Part shown: piece after piece, positions 44,858-56,252 of the stretch | Position numbering within the stretch: position 1 is the stretch's first letter | Layout: each line of letters opens with the position of its first letter | Source of the DNA: Epiperipatus broadwayi | Lineage: Eukaryota; Onychophora; Udeonychophora; Euonychophora; Peripatidae | Direction: 5' to 3' | Length of the DNA: 64,000 nt | NCBI GenBank assembly: GCA_028023455.1 | Contig: JAQFVV010012416.1 | Coordinates: forward strand, 3,019,594 to 3,083,593 | Made by a program: the position numbers and the translations under genes | The notes under the pieces: generated by a model | Databases searched by the model: none | The model's input: the letters and a program-made list of their open reading frames with translations, nothing else | Told to the model about the DNA's origin: nothing

Positions 44858-47645
44858 TTATATTCTGGTAAACAAAGGTGCTTTCATAGTCTTTTTCGTG
44901 GAAAAATTGCGAATCACATCATCAAGATCAATCATTTTTGCAAGATCAGATTCAATACTAAATCTTGCCAAATCTATCAATCACCCCTGTGTCATGGTTG
45001 ATCTTAGATAATTTTTTTATCAGCTTTAGCTTGCTGAATGAGGACCCTGCAAAAATGACAAGGGCATAAATTGTTAACAGAATACAGAAGCTTCTCTATA
45101 GAGCTTGTATCTTTTCAAACAATTCAATAGCCTCAATGGACTCAGTTGTCTCTCCTCAAATTTTGCTTAATGAACAGATGTCAAATGACTTATCACCATT
45201 ACAAGATTTTCACTAATATCAGCAGGATATTGATCTGCTAGTAATTTTGATTTTTCTTTCAGTTCATCTTGAGGAATTGATAGGTACTTCCAGAGGAAGC
45301 TGAACTTCTCAGAAATGTTCACTGTAACATTGACATGAATAGTCAGTCCACTGATAACATTATCCATTATTATATAGAAGACGGAGTTTTTGAAATATGC
45401 TTCCTCAGGGAATTCATCTATTTCATCTTGCTTTGACAAATCTGCTTCTTCTGTAGCACCTTCAACATGGATCCACTTTCTTTTATGGTTTTGCATCATC
45501 CTGTGTTCCAGATAGTTTCACTTTTATTCACAAATTAGAAGCAACATGCTTAGCTCTGCTCCACATACTTTTCCAACTGCTCTGAAGATTTGTCAGTTCT
45601 GAAATCAAGCTTTTTAAATTGAATACTTTGACATCCAGCATTGCATTTCTGGATGGAATAACCTTGTTACAGATATTAACTGGAACTAATACTCTTTATT
45701 ATACAATAGACATCAGAACACAAATGAAGAATGTGACATAAGATAAAGCTCCATTAATTTTTGTTTTTATTTTAGCAGTTAGATAGGGTATAAGATAATT
45801 TTTTGAAAAAAAAAAAAAATTTTTTTTTTGTTTTGTTTAGAAGATTGCTCTGAAGAAGACTGCAGGTCAGTCAAAACGTAGGTGTATATATGTGTACAAA
45901 TAAAGAGTTTGCTAAAAAGTGTTTGAAGCAGGTTGGATAAATTGTATTTATGGGATATTACAGCAAAAATAAGGAAAAGTGTGATTTTGGTAATATTTTA
46001 GCAGTTAGGTTCAACTTCACAAGTTTTTCTAATGTTAATTTGAAGCCTGTCATGTGGGCTACAAAGGGCTTTATACTTTCAACATGGTCTGACCATCATG
46101 TGTTAGACCTGCCATGAAAAAAACATCTAATATACTTCTGCAAGATTTCCCATAACTGTGGACTAGAACTAAACAAGTTCCAAACAGTTTGTAAAATTTT
46201 GAAGTATGTTATGGCTTTAGGAATGCTTTCTGTGGCATCGTTTCCTTACAAAATAAGTGTGTGGCATCTGCATGGTGAAAATAAAGCTGTTTTATATTGC
46301 TCAAGTATTTTTGCTTGTGCATCTTCATATTTTTCTACATGTTGACTGAATTTTCATAGCCCTGTGGATGACAATCTAGCAGTGATATATTATGTTCTTG
46401 CAATGTTTCTACTACCATCTGTGCTGTCATATAATGTTTTATGGCTTGTATTAACTAACTGTAAAAATCTTTCTACAATTTCATACTGGTTTTTATATGA
46501 TATTACATAATGCAAAAGAAATGTTGTTTGTTCAATATGAGATGAATCTCATGTGGAATCAACAATAATAGCAAAGTACCTTTCAGTTTCCCTGTCCTCC
46601 AAGATGTGTTGCTTTACAAGTGAAGAACATTCCACAATTACGTTATTTTGGTAATTGGTATTGATCTCTGTTTTTTGTGACTTTGTAATTTGCAACATAT
46701 GTTCTTTTACAATTGGATACCAATGACACAACAACTCTATAAATCTCAGGAAATTTCAATTGTCTTTTTCTCCAATGTGTTGGGAACTGCCAAGCAAAGC
46801 AATCTTGCATTTACCAAGAAATAGTACAACATTAATGATTCATTTCATAATATTGTACCACTTAATGGATTCTGTTTCAATTGATGCATCCAATAAACTG
46901 TCAATGCCTTTGTCAGATGACAGGCATCTTTCTAGTTCTCATCAAGCCAGATAGTACTGCCTATGACTATTGCTTCTCTCATGTTCTGTATATAAGTTTT
47001 ACCACTTTTTGCTGCTAACCATTTTTTGTTGTTGCAAGCATAGACTTAAATGCTGATCTAATGCTGCAACAAATCTTGCTCCAAAATAATAAAGGAAAGC
47101 AAAATAACGCTTGTTTAACTTCACTCCAAACAAGCCAATCTTTGGTCATGTTTTTCAACATTTAAACTTTAAAATATTAGAATACTTTTGGGAATACTTT
47201 TGGGAAATGCTTTAGAAAAGCCAGTATGATCTTTTATAACATAGTTTTCAACATACAATTGAAAAGGCAAAAATTCCAGTATCAACTTCAGATTTGATCT
47301 ACTCTTCTCTTCACTATTTCAGCTATGCCCAGATTCTGGAGGCAGTGAAGTACTCTCACCACTAACATTCAATTATTTCTCTAAATCTTTAAATTGAGAA
47401 TTTACTTAATCTGATGTTTCTTGAAAAAATCAAACTGGCTTCATGAGATTTTGACCTTTTTTATAATTGTGTACTTGTCTAACATTGTTCTGAATTGTTT
47501 AATTTTGGTTAGACTTGCTTGTTTTGCATTTAATGCCAAATTGAAAAAGCATTTGTCACCTCCTTTTATTAATTTCATCATGTTTCAGTTTTTCCTTGCA
47601 TTTTTGAGCTCCAGATTTTTGAGATGGTATTTCATAATTTATGAA
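44858..47645 (-). pseudogene. hAT transposase (ZMYM1-like class), decayed
   Basis: Segments recognised in order from the N-terminus: S-G-A-Q-K-C-K near 47600; a TTF-type zinc-finger part, K-D-W-L-V-W-S with C-F-P, near 47080-47150; F-L-R-F-I-E-L-L-C and K-E-H-M-L-Q-I near 46680-46740; I-I-V-D-S-T near 46552, the first catalytic Asp region of the DUF4371-type domain; a W-E-I-L then W-S motif near 46060-46170; Y-F-K-N-S-V-F-Y-I-I-M-D near 45380; and a C-terminal dimerisation part, S-F-S-K-L-K-L-I-K then L-A-R-F-S-I-E-S-D-L-A, ending at TAA 44858. Numerous stops and at least one frameshift near 44960 make it inactive. The longest intact pieces are 45167-45499 and 46549-46734. It once catalysed cut-and-paste transposition. 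Confidence 0.8.
45783..45994 (+). mobile_element. F3 hammerhead-like retroelement nested in hAT
   Basis: A 212-bp insertion is flanked by a perfect 14-bp duplication, ATTTTAGCAGTTAG (45769-45782 and 45995-46008). After an A/T-run it carries CTGAAGA (45850-45856), a GACTG / CAGTC stem with CAGGT loop, and AAAAC (normally GAAAC). The TSD shows retroposition after the hAT element had arrived. No coding capacity. Confidence 0.75.
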
Positions 47646-47888
47646 CTGAACTGAAATATAAAATATATTCATAAATGAAATGAAACTAAAATCACAAATA
47701 TAAATAAATAAGTAATAAAATTAATAAAGATTATGTCAAACTAGTTTGCAAAGCAGTTTTGTTAATATCCAATATCGTTTTTCTGTTTAAAAATTTGGTT
47801 TCATAAAAATTTTTTTTAAAAAATTCTCTTTATGGGCCCTGAAATAATGTACCTGTTGCAACCCCTTCTCCTCAGGCCTGATTATAAT

Positions 47889-50130
47889 ATAATGCAGCTT
47901 TCATTTGGGTTATAAAGGTGTATAAGTGCTGATTTTATGGTTTATTACTGTAAGAAATAAGCTAAATGTTACTATGGCTAAATAATACTGTTTTTCTGCA
48001 TAGGGTAGTAGTAGAATGGTGTATTTTGGAGCTCATAAATCATATTTTGTGGCTCCATTTAGTCACTTCTAGAACATCAATTTCATACAAATTCCCAACC
48101 AATAAATCATTCAATTATTTATTAGTAATTTTGTTTAATATGATAAAGGAATGATAGATTAAAAGTTAAAGATTCTTAGATTAAGGCTCAACTCATCTTT
48201 ATTGAAAAAGGGCATCACATGATCCTATAAAAAACAGACCATTTAAGGTGAATAATAAAACTCAGTTCTATTGTAATTGTAGTTAACAATGATAAGCAAT
48301 TACAACGAATGATATTTACACATCCTAATTTTACTGCAAGCAATTAATTTGTAGTAATTAAAATTCCCATTATGATAACATGAAAGTTTATTATATTTAT
48401 GGTTGCATCTAAGTTTGAATCTAAGTTGGACAAAAGTTGAAATTTTTTCAGGCATCAGGCAAATTTAAGACTTTTCTTTAACATAATCAGCAAATAATCA
48501 ACTGAATTATTCACCTATTGATTGGCAAATTCTTATCTGGGAGTGTAAACAAACCCTGCTAATAGGCTAGCCTAGTCAGTAATACCTTCTCCATTGTTGC
48601 TAAGGACCTATGGAAAAAGTTTTTGTGGAGCAGTGGGCTTAAAAAATTGTATTTACTTATAAACCTTAAATGTTAAAGCTAAGATAAAATAAGTGCCACT
48701 GCCTACTTTAGTGTTATTTACATTAAGCTGGAATAATCAGTGATTATAAGAAGACATTTAAATTCCATCCCTAGACCAATATTTAGTTTTTACTTTAATC
48801 AACAAAACTTAGACTTTAAAGCTGAAAATAATATACTTTTGCATATATCAACTGCTTTTAACTCCATTTTATTACTCAAGCTCAAAGTCTAAAATTCACA
48901 ATACCATAATGCTCTGAACCCCCCCTCCTCCCAAAAAAAAACACCCTGTCTGAATAGTTATATAAATCTTACTTTTAATCAATAGCTATATATTCTGAAA
49001 TCCTCCATTTTTTTAAAATTAACTATAAATACTTCATTTTTTTGCTACAAATGTTAATAACAAATCACTTAATTCTTTAGCTTATAAACTATATGAAAAA
49101 ACAAGATCTCATCTCTACTCCAATGCCATCTATAGTAAGCTTGAATAATCATTGAACATTAAAAAGTAATTAAAGCTAGTTACCAGTTTGGAGTTGGGGT
49201 TTTAAGCAGACTACAAAGCTGCTCTTATTATATCAAATACTATGTAAACTAAAAAATTTAGTGATTTGTTATTATTGGGAATTTACAATATATTACGGAA
49301 GTTAAAATAATATATAAAATAATATTAGGACCCCTGAAGCAGTATTATTAATTGTTGTAGGCTAACAGATGACAAAGTTTCTTTATTCCGTTTTAAAATG
49401 TGGGTAACTATTTAATATTTGTGAGAGTGAAAAATATTTTAAATTTAGTTTAAAATAATAAAAATTCAACAATGCAAACTGATAAAAAAAACTTTGCTGT
49501 TACGTGATGTTGTCTATGATAGTTTTTTTATTATTAATTTTTTTCAGTGTGGTGGTACTTTTCATTTCAAGTTTTTGAAATATTTGTATTAGTAGTTTTG
49601 AAACATCCTGTGTAAAATTTGCTACAGAAAAAGCAGGATTCTTCTAGGTAAATGCCTTGTCCATAATATCCTGCATTTCCAGTTAGTATAGCAATTGTTT
49701 TTGTAATTAATAAAATCAAAATTTTGAATTAATATATGATACAAAAAATATTTTTTCTGTGGCCACTCAGATCATCTATATAAAAGCATTTTTACAAACT
49801 TAAAATTAAGTACTAATTTAAAATGACTGCCACAGTAGATAAATAACATAAGCATCCAATTTAAGCAACCATTCTTTTTTGCATTCATTAATTAACTTTT
49901 TGAATTAATATGTAATACAAAAATGTTTTTCTACTTCAAATTATTTTCACAGTTATATAACAATTCATAAATCACAATCTGCTATTTTTTGAATTTTTTT
50001 GCTTCTAAACATTTTCACTCTTATTTCATAATGCATGCTTAGAATTGATAAAGAAAGATTTAAAATAGGATGAGATTACCAATCTAGCCAATAATGATGA
50101 TAATTATTTTGTTTAATTACTGCCAAAAAC
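47889..50130. other. AT-rich DNA, no gene seen
   Basis: Short frames without motifs. A C-run followed by an A-run is at about 48918-48942. No repeat is recognised. Confidence 0.5.
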
Positions 50131-50134
50131 ATTT

Positions 50135-50675
50135 TTATAGGTCACCTATTCTTGGCAGTTCTGATGTGTTTAAGCATATCTTTGTCAACATTGTTGATAA
50201 TTCAGAGTAAAATTAATTTATCAACCAGATAAAATATGGCCCTTAAGAGTTATTAAACTAATAATTAATTACACAAGACTAAAGACAGTATGTCACTTTT
50301 AACACCTACTGTTATTTATTCCCTTTGTTTACATATACATTGAGCTGTTTAATTTAAAATTTATATATTAAATCTTTTTTAATTATTATACCAAAGTGTT
50401 AAAAGTGTCATGCTGTCATAAAGCTTATATAATTAATTATGAGTTTAATAACTCTTAAGAGCCATATTCCATCTGATTGATAAATTAATTTTACTCCGAA
50501 TTACCAACAATATTGACAAAGATATGCTTATAAACCTCAGAGCTATCAAGAATAGGTGGATTCATTCTATTCTTGAATCTTAGGTCATAGCCTAGGGAAG
50601 GGCGATTTACTTATTTTGTTTACATAAGCATTAAGTTATGTTTAATTTAAAATTTACATATTAAATCTTTGTCAT
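50135..50675. repeat. large imperfect inverted repeat
   Basis: Arms of about 145 bp (50140-50285 and 50408-50558) are inverted and about four-fifths identical by eye; they share GATAAATTAATTTTACTC-type and CAAAGATATGCTTA-type blocks. A further direct duplication (GTTTAATTTAAAATTTA with flanks) links 50325-50380 and 50615-50675. It is probably an old foldback transposon. Confidence 0.65.
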
Positions 50676-50679
50676 TTTT

Positions 50680-52315
50680 TAAGAGTTAGAAGATCACACT
50701 CACAAGCAACTACTATTAAATGCACATAAGATTAAGGGAGATTGAATAATGGATTAAGTTAATCCTGGACCAAAATTAAAAATATAAGCACAATAAAAAA
50801 AAACCCCACTTAACTGGAAGATGAAAAACCAAGATTCATAACTAAAAATCATTGTTTGAAGAAGTGGAAGTAAATGATAACCTCTGAATAAAAATAAATG
50901 TTCGTCACTATTAATATTTATATATTGTAAGTATTTATATTGTTTTTAAACTGTTTACAGTTCTCTGCAAATGAATATTCGCTTATATTTTTGTTTGGTT
51001 ATGATTCAAATTCAAAATAAGCTTGCCCAACTGATAACAACCATTTATAACTGTTATATGGTCATTACTTGTCATTGGTCCAGATGGTGTTTAAAACTAA
51101 AATTCAAATAAACCTAAGATTTTTTTTAAAGTAGATTGCCCCTGTCCATTTAGATAGCATTCAAACAATGATCAGTAAGAATATATTGAGCTAGTATTAT
51201 CTAATTTGGTCAAATGAGTGCTGGTATACTGCCTATAAATAAATAATATGATTGTATAATAAACTGTTTTAGTAATGATGAATGGATGGAGTGGGGAAGT
51301 ATTGCATTTCCATGAGCAACCTCACTATTCATTTAAGAAAAATTTTAACAAATCAATAAAAACCATCGAAGAAATGTAATGATATTTACAATGTTATATT
51401 AATAAAGTCATAAATATTGGTGATAATTTAAAACTGAAGTTTAAAAAAAAATCCCACTAAAAATGATCTCGATATTTGAGATTACAAGATGTGTAACAGA
51501 CAGGGTTAAATAGTTTGCAGATTTTATATTGTTCATTAAAAGCAAAATCAATGAGATTCTTATTTTATGTATTAATTACAATATATTTTTATTGATTATT
51601 TTATTAAAATCACAACTGTGTAATGATTTTTTTTAAGTTCAGCTATGTGGTTTTGAAAAAGTTTAAGTGATATATGAGAGTGAATTAAGTATTATTTTAC
51701 TAATAATGATACTATACTGTACAAATTCTTCATATATTCATATTCCTGCATTCTGCTAGAAACAATTAAAAACAAATTTTAATTCAATACTTTATGTGAT
51801 TATATATATATAAATAAATTTCAAATCATCAAGTTTATTATTAATAGACTATATTCTTACGTAAATCAAATACAATGATTTTTTTCTCTTTTTTGAATAA
51901 TTATAATATTCACATAAATGTTCTGTACATTCATATAGAAAAGGTAGTCTATATAATTTAAACTTAATTTTACGAATGCTTAACATGCTTTTGATATTTA
52001 ACATATGATAATCACGGTAATCTTACTTGTTTAGTGTTCTGAGTTTTTATAATAAATTTATAAAAACCTAAAAGTCTCGACCTTAAGACTTCCATACTTC
52101 CCAAGAGTCTCTCGGAATTAAAAAGAATATGCTCTGAAAAATATAGCCTAAGCTTTTGAATTTTCCCATCACTAAACAAACTGCTTAACAATTCAAAAAA
52201 CAAACTACCCACAAAGTCAACTCATCAAATCATCTACAAAATTCAGTGCAACCAAGCTAAGTGTAAGTTTCTATAATTTTCTTCTTCTTCTTACTTTTCT
52301 TTATGTATTGATTTC
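50680..52315. other. AT-rich DNA, no gene seen
   Basis: A 66-codon minus-strand frame (52012-52212) has no motif. Nothing else is seen. Confidence 0.5.
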
Positions 52316-52322
52316 TATATCA

Positions 52323-52603
52323 TACCATTTCCAACTTTCTTAAACACTATAACTATACTATTTTTTATATCAAAACTTTATTCTTACAGAGCTATGGTAT
52401 CCAAATATATAATTATACAATTAATACATTTTACACACATATTTATATATATAATTAAATATATGTGTGTAAAATGTATTAATTGTATAATTATATATTT
52501 GGATATTGTAGCTCTGATGATGACTGTAGAAAAATTGAAACTGTAAGAATAAAGTTTTGATATAAAAAATAGTATTGAAGTGTTTAAAAATGTTAGGAAT
52601 GGT
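52323..52603. repeat. long palindrome with asymmetric F3 insert
   Basis: Inner arms (52389-52442 and 52461-52514) and outer arms (52323-52388 and 52542-52603) are inverted copies. Between inner and outer arms on the right, 27 nt (52515-52541) have no partner on the left. They start within CTGATGATGACTG and end in GAAAC, the F3 hammerhead-like boxes. Arms are almost identical, so the structure is young. Confidence 0.85.
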
Positions 52604-52609
52604 ATTATG

Positions 52610-53765
52610 TGTGTAAGCTTGCATATTATGTGGAATTGAGATCTAATTTCTCAATAAGACTAGCACAGTATAAATACCTACACAATATAGCACATACAAG
52701 AGAAAATATTCCTTAATATTTATGGACCACATACAACATTTTGGCTATAAGCAGGAAGACAGAGAACAACAGATTAAAAAGGCTTGGAATATACCAAAAA
52801 ACCTATACTCAATAAATAGAAAAGATACAAGCACCCTCCTCTCAAAGAAGTGGGTTCTTTGAAGTGATTTAAATATCTTTGAATATTAAATTTCAATTTT
52901 AAAAATTACAAGTAACCATAAAAGCTTCAAACACTAAAAAAGTGAAATTGCTATTATTATAATATAGTAAGTATTGAAAGTATATTAATCATTAATAAAA
53001 GCTAAGTTTGAATTATATAGACTATCTTTTCTACATGAATGTCTAGAACATTTGTGTGAGTATGACAGATTATATTGTAATTTGTAGAATAGTAGTATTT
53101 AAATTATTTTATTTTATTTACTCCAGAGTCTTCTAATGTAAATTTGAATTCTCAAATAATAATTCTAGTCTAATTTCTGATTACTGGGCAATTTCAGTGA
53201 GAAATATGTTTTTGCACTTTCACTACTTTAATATGTAGACCCCTTGAGTTAAAATTTTTTGACAGCTTGAATTTCAGACATATTAGTTTGTATAGTATAA
53301 AAAATGCAATGGTTATAAGTACTACCCGATGTACGAGTGCATTTTTTTAATGAAAATAAACAATAGTCAGAAACTTGTGTAGGTAAAAAAATATAGCATT
53401 ATTATCCAATACCCACTGATTATTCAAGATTATAATAGATGGCACTGAAGTAGAATAAATGATTCATTTATTGCCCCTATTACAAATGCTGGAAGCAGAG
53501 TTATGCGGTACTTCATTTGATAAATTGCAATTTATAGATTTATTTCATTTCCTATTCACATGCATCCGTATAATAGACAAATAATCTTCCAATATTTCAA
53601 ATACACAAATATGTAGAAAAAAAAATATTGTCAAGGCAACAAGAAGCTTTCATTTATTTCCCATTTTATAAATCATAAGAAAGCTAGCCATAGAATGATA
53701 TATGTCCTTGATATAATCTGTCAATAAAATAATCTGATTAACAAAAAAATGTAATAGTTACCATA
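52610..53765. other. AT-rich DNA, no gene seen
   Basis: No coding or repeat signal is recognised. Confidence 0.5.
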
Positions 53766-53772
53766 TAATACT

Positions 53773-53945
53773 GAATTGTCCAATCACTTTACTACTTTTA
53801 AAATGCTTTATTTTGCACCTAGTTGAGATTAGGAGATATAATATTCTGAAAAAGATTGCTGGAGCAATCGAATCTGTAAACTATCGAAAAATGTGGAAAA
53901 TAAAGCACTGTAAAAGTAGTAAAGTGATCGGACTATTGAGTATTA
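53773..53945. repeat. F3b foldback element with hammerhead-like loop
   Basis: Arms 53773-53818 and 53899-53942 are inverted copies (ATCACTTTACTACTTTTA against TAAAAGTAGTAAAGTGAT). In the loop CTGAAAA (53846-53852) is followed by a GATTGCT / GCAATC hairpin and GAATC. Loop sequence is nearly the same as at 43156 although the arms differ. Confidence 0.7.
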
Positions 53946-53949
53946 TTTG

Positions 53950-54610
53950 GTATACATTTGGCAGCATAATAGAAAAGAGTAGTTATTATACTTTTTTGAA
54001 ATGTAATAGTCGTTTACAAAGATTTATGTAATACAAGAATCTGAATAATTATTTGTTCAAACTTCATAGGCACATAAGTGATCATTCCTTTGACATTCTT
54101 ATATTTGCTTTACTATTTATTATTTGATTTGCAGATGGCACTTAAAAAAATTGATATAACTTATTATATTATTTACCCACAATTTTTTTATTATATATTT
54201 AGATATTGACTCGATCATGCAAGATTCTTGTAAATATATGTAATTGTGAAATAGGATATTCAAACACGGAGTTGTATTTAATATAGTTGTTAGTGCTCAT
54301 GCATATACAAACACAGATGCTTAACCTAAAATGTGTTTTTTTATGATTGGTTATTGTTTTATCAATGTAGCAATGGATAATTATTATATATTTTATAGAT
54401 GGCATTTTGAAGATGTAATATCGCTTCCATTTGTTATCATTTTTTACTTAATTGTAACTTTGTATATATATGAAAAAATCTGTTGATGATTTTTTTGTTT
54501 TCAGATAAGATGGGAGTATTATACATTTTATATAAAGCAGCAATAACCAGAGCCAAACCAGTTTGTGCATCAAACTCAGTAGCATGATCATGAAAAATTT
54601 CTATATTTTT
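53950..54610. other. AT-rich DNA, no gene seen
   Basis: Nothing is recognised. Confidence 0.5.
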
Positions 54611-54612
54611 TC

Positions 54613-54759
54613 CATTAAATAATAGAAACCAGTCAACACTTAGACAATCCCAATATAGATAACAATCAACAATCTCAAACTGTTGTCAAGGCAACATCCT
54701 TTTAACAATAAAGGTTATTCATATTGGAATTGTCTAAGTGTTGACTGTTTTCTAATGGT
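54613..54759. mobile_element. small foldback MITE-like element
   Basis: Arms 54613-54656 and 54720-54759 are inverted copies containing CAGTCAACACTTAGACAAT. The 60-bp centre has ACTGTTGTCAAGGCAAC, shared with 17860-17890. No TSD is certain. Confidence 0.75.
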
Positions 54760-54934
54760 TACTTATAAACTCATTTAACCTTGATCATTATTACACTTAT
54801 TAAACAATATATATATATACTTGATATTCAAACACTGTTTCAAAAAAATCGACTATATTTTATAAATCGAATTAACCAAAAAAAAAAAAAAATCTGCCCC
54901 ATTATTTGTATTAAAAATTGTGATGTAGGGAAAT

Positions 54935-55375
54935 TGAATACAGACATTCAAGCACCCTCCATCTATCTATCCGCTCTATCTTATACAAATGATACATATG
55001 ATCATCCATGTGAAAAGGTAAATGATCTTCAATATATATAATTTGTGCTGAACCAGCATTCATCAGTTGGTGCAGATCATAATCTCCCACATATATATAT
55101 ATATATAATCAGTGCAAACCTATTTATTAAGTTTGAAGATTTGCTATTTTAATATAAACTGAGCACTGACTATATATGTGTGTGGGAGATGATGATCTGG
55201 ATCGACTGATGAGTGCTGTTTCTGCATGAAATACATATATTGGTGATTATTTATCTTTTTTACAGGTATATGGTCATGTGTATCGGTTATATAAGATGGA
55301 ATGGACAGCTGAAGAGAGCTTGAAAGTCTGTGTTCAAATTCCTTATATCGCATCTAAGTTCCAAGTAAATGAAGT
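54935..55375. repeat. F2 palindromic element, hammerhead-like core in each arm
   Basis: Left arm (54935-55100) and right arm (55165-55375) are inverted, roughly 70 percent identical, around a short (AT)n centre. The right arm on the plus strand has CTGATGA (55206-55212), GTGC / GCAT stem, GAAAT (55228-55232), AC, ATA. The left arm on the minus strand has CTGATGA (55060-55066) and a TGCTG / CAGCA stem, but the GAAA box reads CAAA. Confidence 0.65.
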
Positions 55376-55379
55376 ATAA

Positions 55380-55700
55380 TTGGTATTTAAAATATTAAAA
55401 ATAAATTGGAAAATTTAATAGGTACTTCATTGGCAAAATTTTTTTTGAGTCACTATTATTTTTATCAAATTGTACTATTCAGTTTTCTGTTGGAAAGTTA
55501 TTTCTACAATGAAGAAAAAAATTTTTTGAAAGTTATCTAAAATAAAAGTTGCAATTAATAAAAAAATTTATGCTTTTGTTCTTCGTTCTACCATTTCATT
55601 CAAATCTAGGTTAGATACGTTGTTTATGAATCAATTATGTAAAAAAAAATGTACACTTGCAGGAAATTTAAAGATTCTTTTCAGGTTTAAACCCTAGATC
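55380..55700. other. AT-rich DNA, no gene seen
   Basis: Nothing is recognised. Confidence 0.5.
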
Positions 55701-55714
55701 AAAGCATGAAGGAG

Positions 55715-55817
55715 TGAAGTGTGTCAAGCGTTGGTGGCTTAGTGATTAGCATAGCTGCCTTCCAAACAGCTGGCCTGGGTTCGCTTCCCGGTCAACGCAT
55801 TTGATATATGAAAAAAG
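55715..55817 (+). mobile_element. tRNA-Gly-derived minimal SINE, best preserved copy
   Basis: The tRNA part (55728-55798) has acceptor pair GCGTTGG / TCAACGC, box A-like GGCTTAGTGATTAGC, anticodon loop CTTCCAA with anticodon TCC, and intact box B GGGTTCGCTTCCC. The tail is ATTTGATATATGAAAAAA. The TSD GCATGAAGGAG is at 55704-55714 and 55818-55828. All four arms can still pair. The body beyond the tRNA is under 20 bp. Confidence 0.9.
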
Positions 55818-55950
55818 GCATGAAGGAGAGATACTCAAACCATTACAATATATATATATATCAATTATATGTCGTTTTAAAATATCTTCTGAAATACTTT
55901 TTTAATCACAAGAATTATTTTCAAGAGTTTAATTAAAATATATGCAGAAG

Positions 55951-56055
55951 TCAAGCATTGGTAGTCGAGAGGTCAGCACAGCCACCTTACAAGCAGTTGT
56001 CCCGGGTTAGCGGGTTCGCTTCCCGGCCGATGCTATGAAACATGAAAAAATATAT
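55951..56055 (+). mobile_element. tRNA-derived SINE, long-arm subfamily
   Basis: Acceptor pair GCATTGG / CCGATGC, box A-like GTCGAGAGGTCAGC, anticodon loop CTTACAA, box B GGGTTCGCTTCCC and tail TATGAAACATGAAAAAA. TSD ATATATGCAGAAG at 55938-55950 and 56056-56068. It lies 134 bp after the previous SINE in the same orientation. Confidence 0.9.
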
Positions 56056-56252
56056 ATATATGCAGAAGCAAATAGAGGTTTTTTTTTATCTGACATTTTT
56101 AATTTTGTAGGCTTTCCTAACAAATAATTTTGACAGATTAAGTAAACATGCGGAAATAATTCAACAGCATATAAATTTATTAATCTTTATTATAAATCTT
56201 CCAATTTTTTTGCTGAACATGTAAATAAGCATTAAATAATTAGTATTTTTAA

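Larger units (their letters stand above)
44589..47880 (-). mobile_element. hAT transposon, structurally complete, gene decayed
   Basis: This 3.29-kb element is bounded by a perfect 8-bp duplication, ATTATAAT (44581-44588 and 47881-47888), the TSD length of hAT elements. Termini read CAGGGCTGTTGAG on the left and, inverted, CAGGCCTGAGGAG on the right. The transposase gene runs on the minus strand and is full of stops and frameshifts. A 212-bp F3-bearing retroelement is nested within it (45783-45994). Confidence 0.88.
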
